Assembly (NCBI GenBank): GCA_030425285.1
Contig: JAUIAY010000006.1
Location: 62,001 to 126,000, forward strand
Length of the DNA: 64,000 bases
From: Bacteroidia bacterium
Lineage (GTDB): Bacteria > Bacteroidota > Bacteroidia > Flavobacteriales > Flavobacteriaceae
Direction of reading: 5' to 3'
Position numbers and translations under genes: made by a program. This document shows, in pieces, positions 62,653-64,000 of this stretch (position 1 is its first letter; every line of letters begins with the position of its first letter). Under the pieces are notes generated by a model that was not told the origin of the DNA, did not search any database, and saw only the letters and a list, made by a program, of their open reading frames with translations.

Positions 62653-62916
62653 ATGGGAAAAAAACCAAACCCAGAGTATCCGCAGTCTGCAACCCTGATT
62701 ATGGATGCCCAAATGATTGCCAATGAAGAGTGGTTCACCATTAATGATGCCATGAAATTCTTCAACATCAGCCGGAGTAGTCTGTACAGGCTACGGATTA
62801 AAAACCAGCTTCCTTCACTTCAATTGGGTGGTACTGTTGTACTTCCCAAAAGCCTTATCAACAAGCTGCTTTTAGACAAAACTTTAAGCCAAAACAAAGG
62901 TTTTTTTGATAAGTGA
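62653..62916 (+). CDS. Excisionase-like helix-turn-helix protein
   Basis: An 87-aa DNA-binding protein. WFTINDAMKFFNISRSSLYRLRIKNQLPSLQLGGTVVLPKSL is the MerR/excisionase-type HTH (HTH_17): helix-turn-recognition helix, then the wing LGGTVV. It is common beside Bacteroidetes mobile or accessory genes. The gene starts 178 nt after the beta-barrel gene and has its own terminator. Its target is unknown. Confidence 0.85.
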   Translation: MGKKPNPEYPQSATLIMDAQMIANEEWFTINDAMKFFNISRSSLYRLRIKNQLPSLQLGGTVVLPKSLINKLLLDKTLSQNKGFFDK

Positions 62917-62968
62917 ACGCTTGGCCATCTATATGGTTTTCCCACATAACTAATAGTAATAGCAACAG

Positions 62969-62997
62969 GCCTTTACCCTATGGTAAAGGCTTTTTTT
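62969..62997 (+). terminator. Rho-independent terminator
   Basis: A perfect 9-bp stem GCCTTTACC / GGTAAAGGC with CTAT loop and a 7-T run, 53 nt after the HTH gene. Confidence 0.88.
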
Positions 62998-63078
62998 ATA
63001 CACGTCATTGCGAGGGCCTCATTACAGGTAGGCTCAATGAAGCAGTGTGGGATGACAAACCTTGTGCTGCTTTAATAG

Positions 63079-63102
63079 ATCCTGAACCAAGTTCAGGATG
63101 AC
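63079..63102. repeat. Short palindromic repeat (GTCATCCTGAAC family)
   Basis: A 9-bp stem ATCCTGAAC / GTTCAGGAT with CAA loop, followed by GAC. It is an inverted relative of the copy at 63184. Confidence 0.65.
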
Positions 63103-63183
63103 AAAACCTATGGTTTTTTTTAACCGTTCAATCCTGTAATGACCCACAAAGAAGTTGTGCATGGTTTGTTTTTACCAAAGACC

Positions 63184-63210
63184 TGTCATGCTGAACTTGG
63201 TTCAGCATCT
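63184..63210. repeat. Short palindromic repeat (GTCATGCTGAAC family)
   Basis: A 9-bp stem ATGCTGAAC / GTTCAGCAT-type hairpin (with TTG loop), preceded by GTC. Near-identical to the copy at 61731. Confidence 0.65.
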
Positions 63211-63307
63211 AAAAATTGGCAGTTGCTCCTTAATAGAATAGCAACGCGAATGCTTCGATTTCTGCAGGACATTTCGAGAACCTCAATGCCCGAGCACAAT
63301 GACCCAT

Positions 63308-63345
63308 AAAAAAAGGCCCTTGCCCTAACAGCAAAGACCTTTTTT
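63308..63345 (-). terminator. Terminator of the DUF6266 gene
   Basis: On the minus strand a 9-bp stem GGTCTTTGC / GCAAGGGCC forms with two G-U pairs, followed by a 7-T run. It lies 18 nt after the DUF6266 gene stop. Confidence 0.75.
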
Positions 63346-63363
63346 ATTAACTAGTCCTAGAGA

Positions 63364-64000
63364 TTACAACACCGTAACCACGCCTAAATAGGTACTAACG
63401 GCTGCCAGCTTACCGGTTTCGACAACAAAGGTAGCCCATACCTGTACCTCCTGCCCTGCCATAAAGGCCGGAAGGGTGAGCTGCACGGCGGTTTCCTCGC
63501 GGGTACCCACAAACTCAAATATTTGGTACAGTTGGGTAGCTGGTGCAAATACCACCGCCACCAGTTGGTCCAAGGGGTTGGCATTGCCCTGCCCACTGTT
63601 ATCAACCCAGCCCAAGTCTAGAACCTGGTTAGCTGCTGCTGCTAGGGTTGGTCTTTCAAGCCCTCTTAAATCGCCTTTACTAATAAGCACCTTGGCAAAG
63701 TCTATTTCAAAACCGCCCAGTACTTCAATAAGGGCCTCTTTCATGTGGTAAGAGGTTGCTAGATTGTAGGGTGACTTATCGCCCTGCTTTTTTCCATAAT
63801 ACTTGCTTACCACGCTCTTTATAGGGTTTAAAAACCTAATAACGGTTTTAAAACGTTCACGTTGTAGCAATTGCTCTTCAGTAGGTGTGTAGTTACCTCG
63901 TTGTGGTAAACTGCGCATCACGTTTTTACCTCTCCAGCGAGCGCCAACTACGTTGCCCACTTTTCCGGAAAAGCCACCTAGGATGCCTTTTTCAAATGTT
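63364..64000 (-). CDS. DUF6266-family protein, 5' end cut by window
   Basis: At least 211 aa, reading frame open to the window edge, so the N-terminus is missing. The visible part reads GILGGFSGKVGNVVGARWRGKNVMRSL, then helical and beta segments ending STYLGVVTVL; this is the Bacteroidetes DUF6266 pattern. The GTG at 63960 is internal, not the start, since the family motif continues upstream of it. The GC content is clearly higher than in most of the window, hinting at transfer. Function unknown. Confidence 0.8.
   Translation of the reverse strand, partial: TFEKGILGGFSGKVGNVVGARWRGKNVMRSLPQRGNYTPTEEQLLQRERFKTVIRFLNPIKSVVSKYYGKKQGDKSPYNLATSYHMKEALIEVLGGFEIDFAKVLISKGDLRGLERPTLAAAANQVLDLGWVDNSGQGNANPLDQLVAVVFAPATQLYQIFEFVGTREETAVQLTLPAFMAGQEVQVWATFVVETGKLAAVSTYLGVVTVL

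Larger units (their letters stand above)
62917..63363. other. Gene-free, repeat-rich region
   Basis: No supported gene. It holds two terminators (62969 and 63308), two palindromic repeats of the GTCATnCTGAAC family (63079, 63184) and further scattered repeat-like words (GTCATTGCGAGG near 63004, ATTTCGAGAACCTCAATG near 63270). Confidence 0.65.

Noticed and set aside
62913-63101. A 62-codon open frame after the HTH gene
   Set aside because: It overlaps the HTH stop codon, runs through a terminator and a palindromic repeat, and encodes a peptide with no family likeness.
63384-63605. Alternative minus-strand frame within the DUF6266 gene
   Set aside because: It is a shifted frame of the same DNA; the DUF6266 frame has the family sequence and continues to the window edge.

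Overview
The window is a low-GC chromosomal segment from a member of the Bacteroidota, almost certainly a marine-type Flavobacteriaceae. The evidence is the recurrent TAnnTTTG -7 promoter box, type IX secretion C-terminal sorting tails on two proteins, a fused CcoN-CcoO cytochrome oxidase subunit, a type B (cysteine-free) ribosomal protein L31, a single-chain PurL, a fadNAE-type beta-oxidation operon and a DUF6266 gene. No rRNA, prophage, transposase or CRISPR array is seen. The genus cannot be fixed from sequence alone.

Layout. 0-9 kb: cell-wall and RNA-modification housekeeping (lytic transglycosylase, mtaB, GlmU-like enzyme, L31), a lipoprotein, a T9SS-secreted protein, a peptide-binding lipoprotein and an orphan HEPN-like gene. 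9-16 kb: glycosyltransferase, phosphohexomutase, MsbA-type exporter, then an ECF sigma / membrane protein / Spy-like sensor cassette. 16-24 kb: BNR lipoprotein, RsmB-like rRNA methyltransferase, secreted endonuclease I and purL. 24-25.1 kb: tRNA-Pro(GGG) preceded by three partial, remodelled tRNA-Pro copies and a small GIY-YIG nuclease gene, then a 180-bp composite inverted repeat. 25-33.4 kb: fatty-acid degradation (acyl-CoA synthetase; MarR regulator, fadN, a four-helix-bundle gene, fadA, fadE). 33.5-45 kb: GH15 enzyme divergent from a trehalose-6-P synthase/phosphatase fusion, an M1 peptidase, a YdeI-like protein, a large BNR-repeat protein and an S9 peptidase. 45-57.6 kb: a microaerobic module with an Fnr-like regulator, ccoI-S-NO-Q-P-G, fixH, a SafE-like membrane protein, a universal stress protein, hemN and Cu/Zn SOD. 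57.6-64 kb: second ECF sigma / anti-sigma pair, a membrane-anchored YheO-type PAS protein, Yip1-like protein, secreted proteins, an excisionase-like HTH protein, many short palindromic repeats and a DUF6266 gene cut by the window edge.

Most notable: (1) the tRNA-Pro / GIY-YIG array, where three 5' tRNA fragments keep the tRNA outline but carry foreign palindromes in the anticodon and D arms, and where the nuclease ORF runs from a T-loop breakpoint to the tRNA upstream flank; (2) the same palindrome family sits in frame inside purL, which has two translated palindromic inserts; (3) two Fnr-type operators, before the cbb3 operon and before hemN, lie exactly 33 nt (centre to centre) from their -7 boxes; (4) a perfect 24-bp palindrome sits at the promoter of the MarR-fadNAE operon. 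The first two together suggest a small tRNA-targeting mobile unit tied to a genome-wide palindromic repeat family. That link is inference from one locus.
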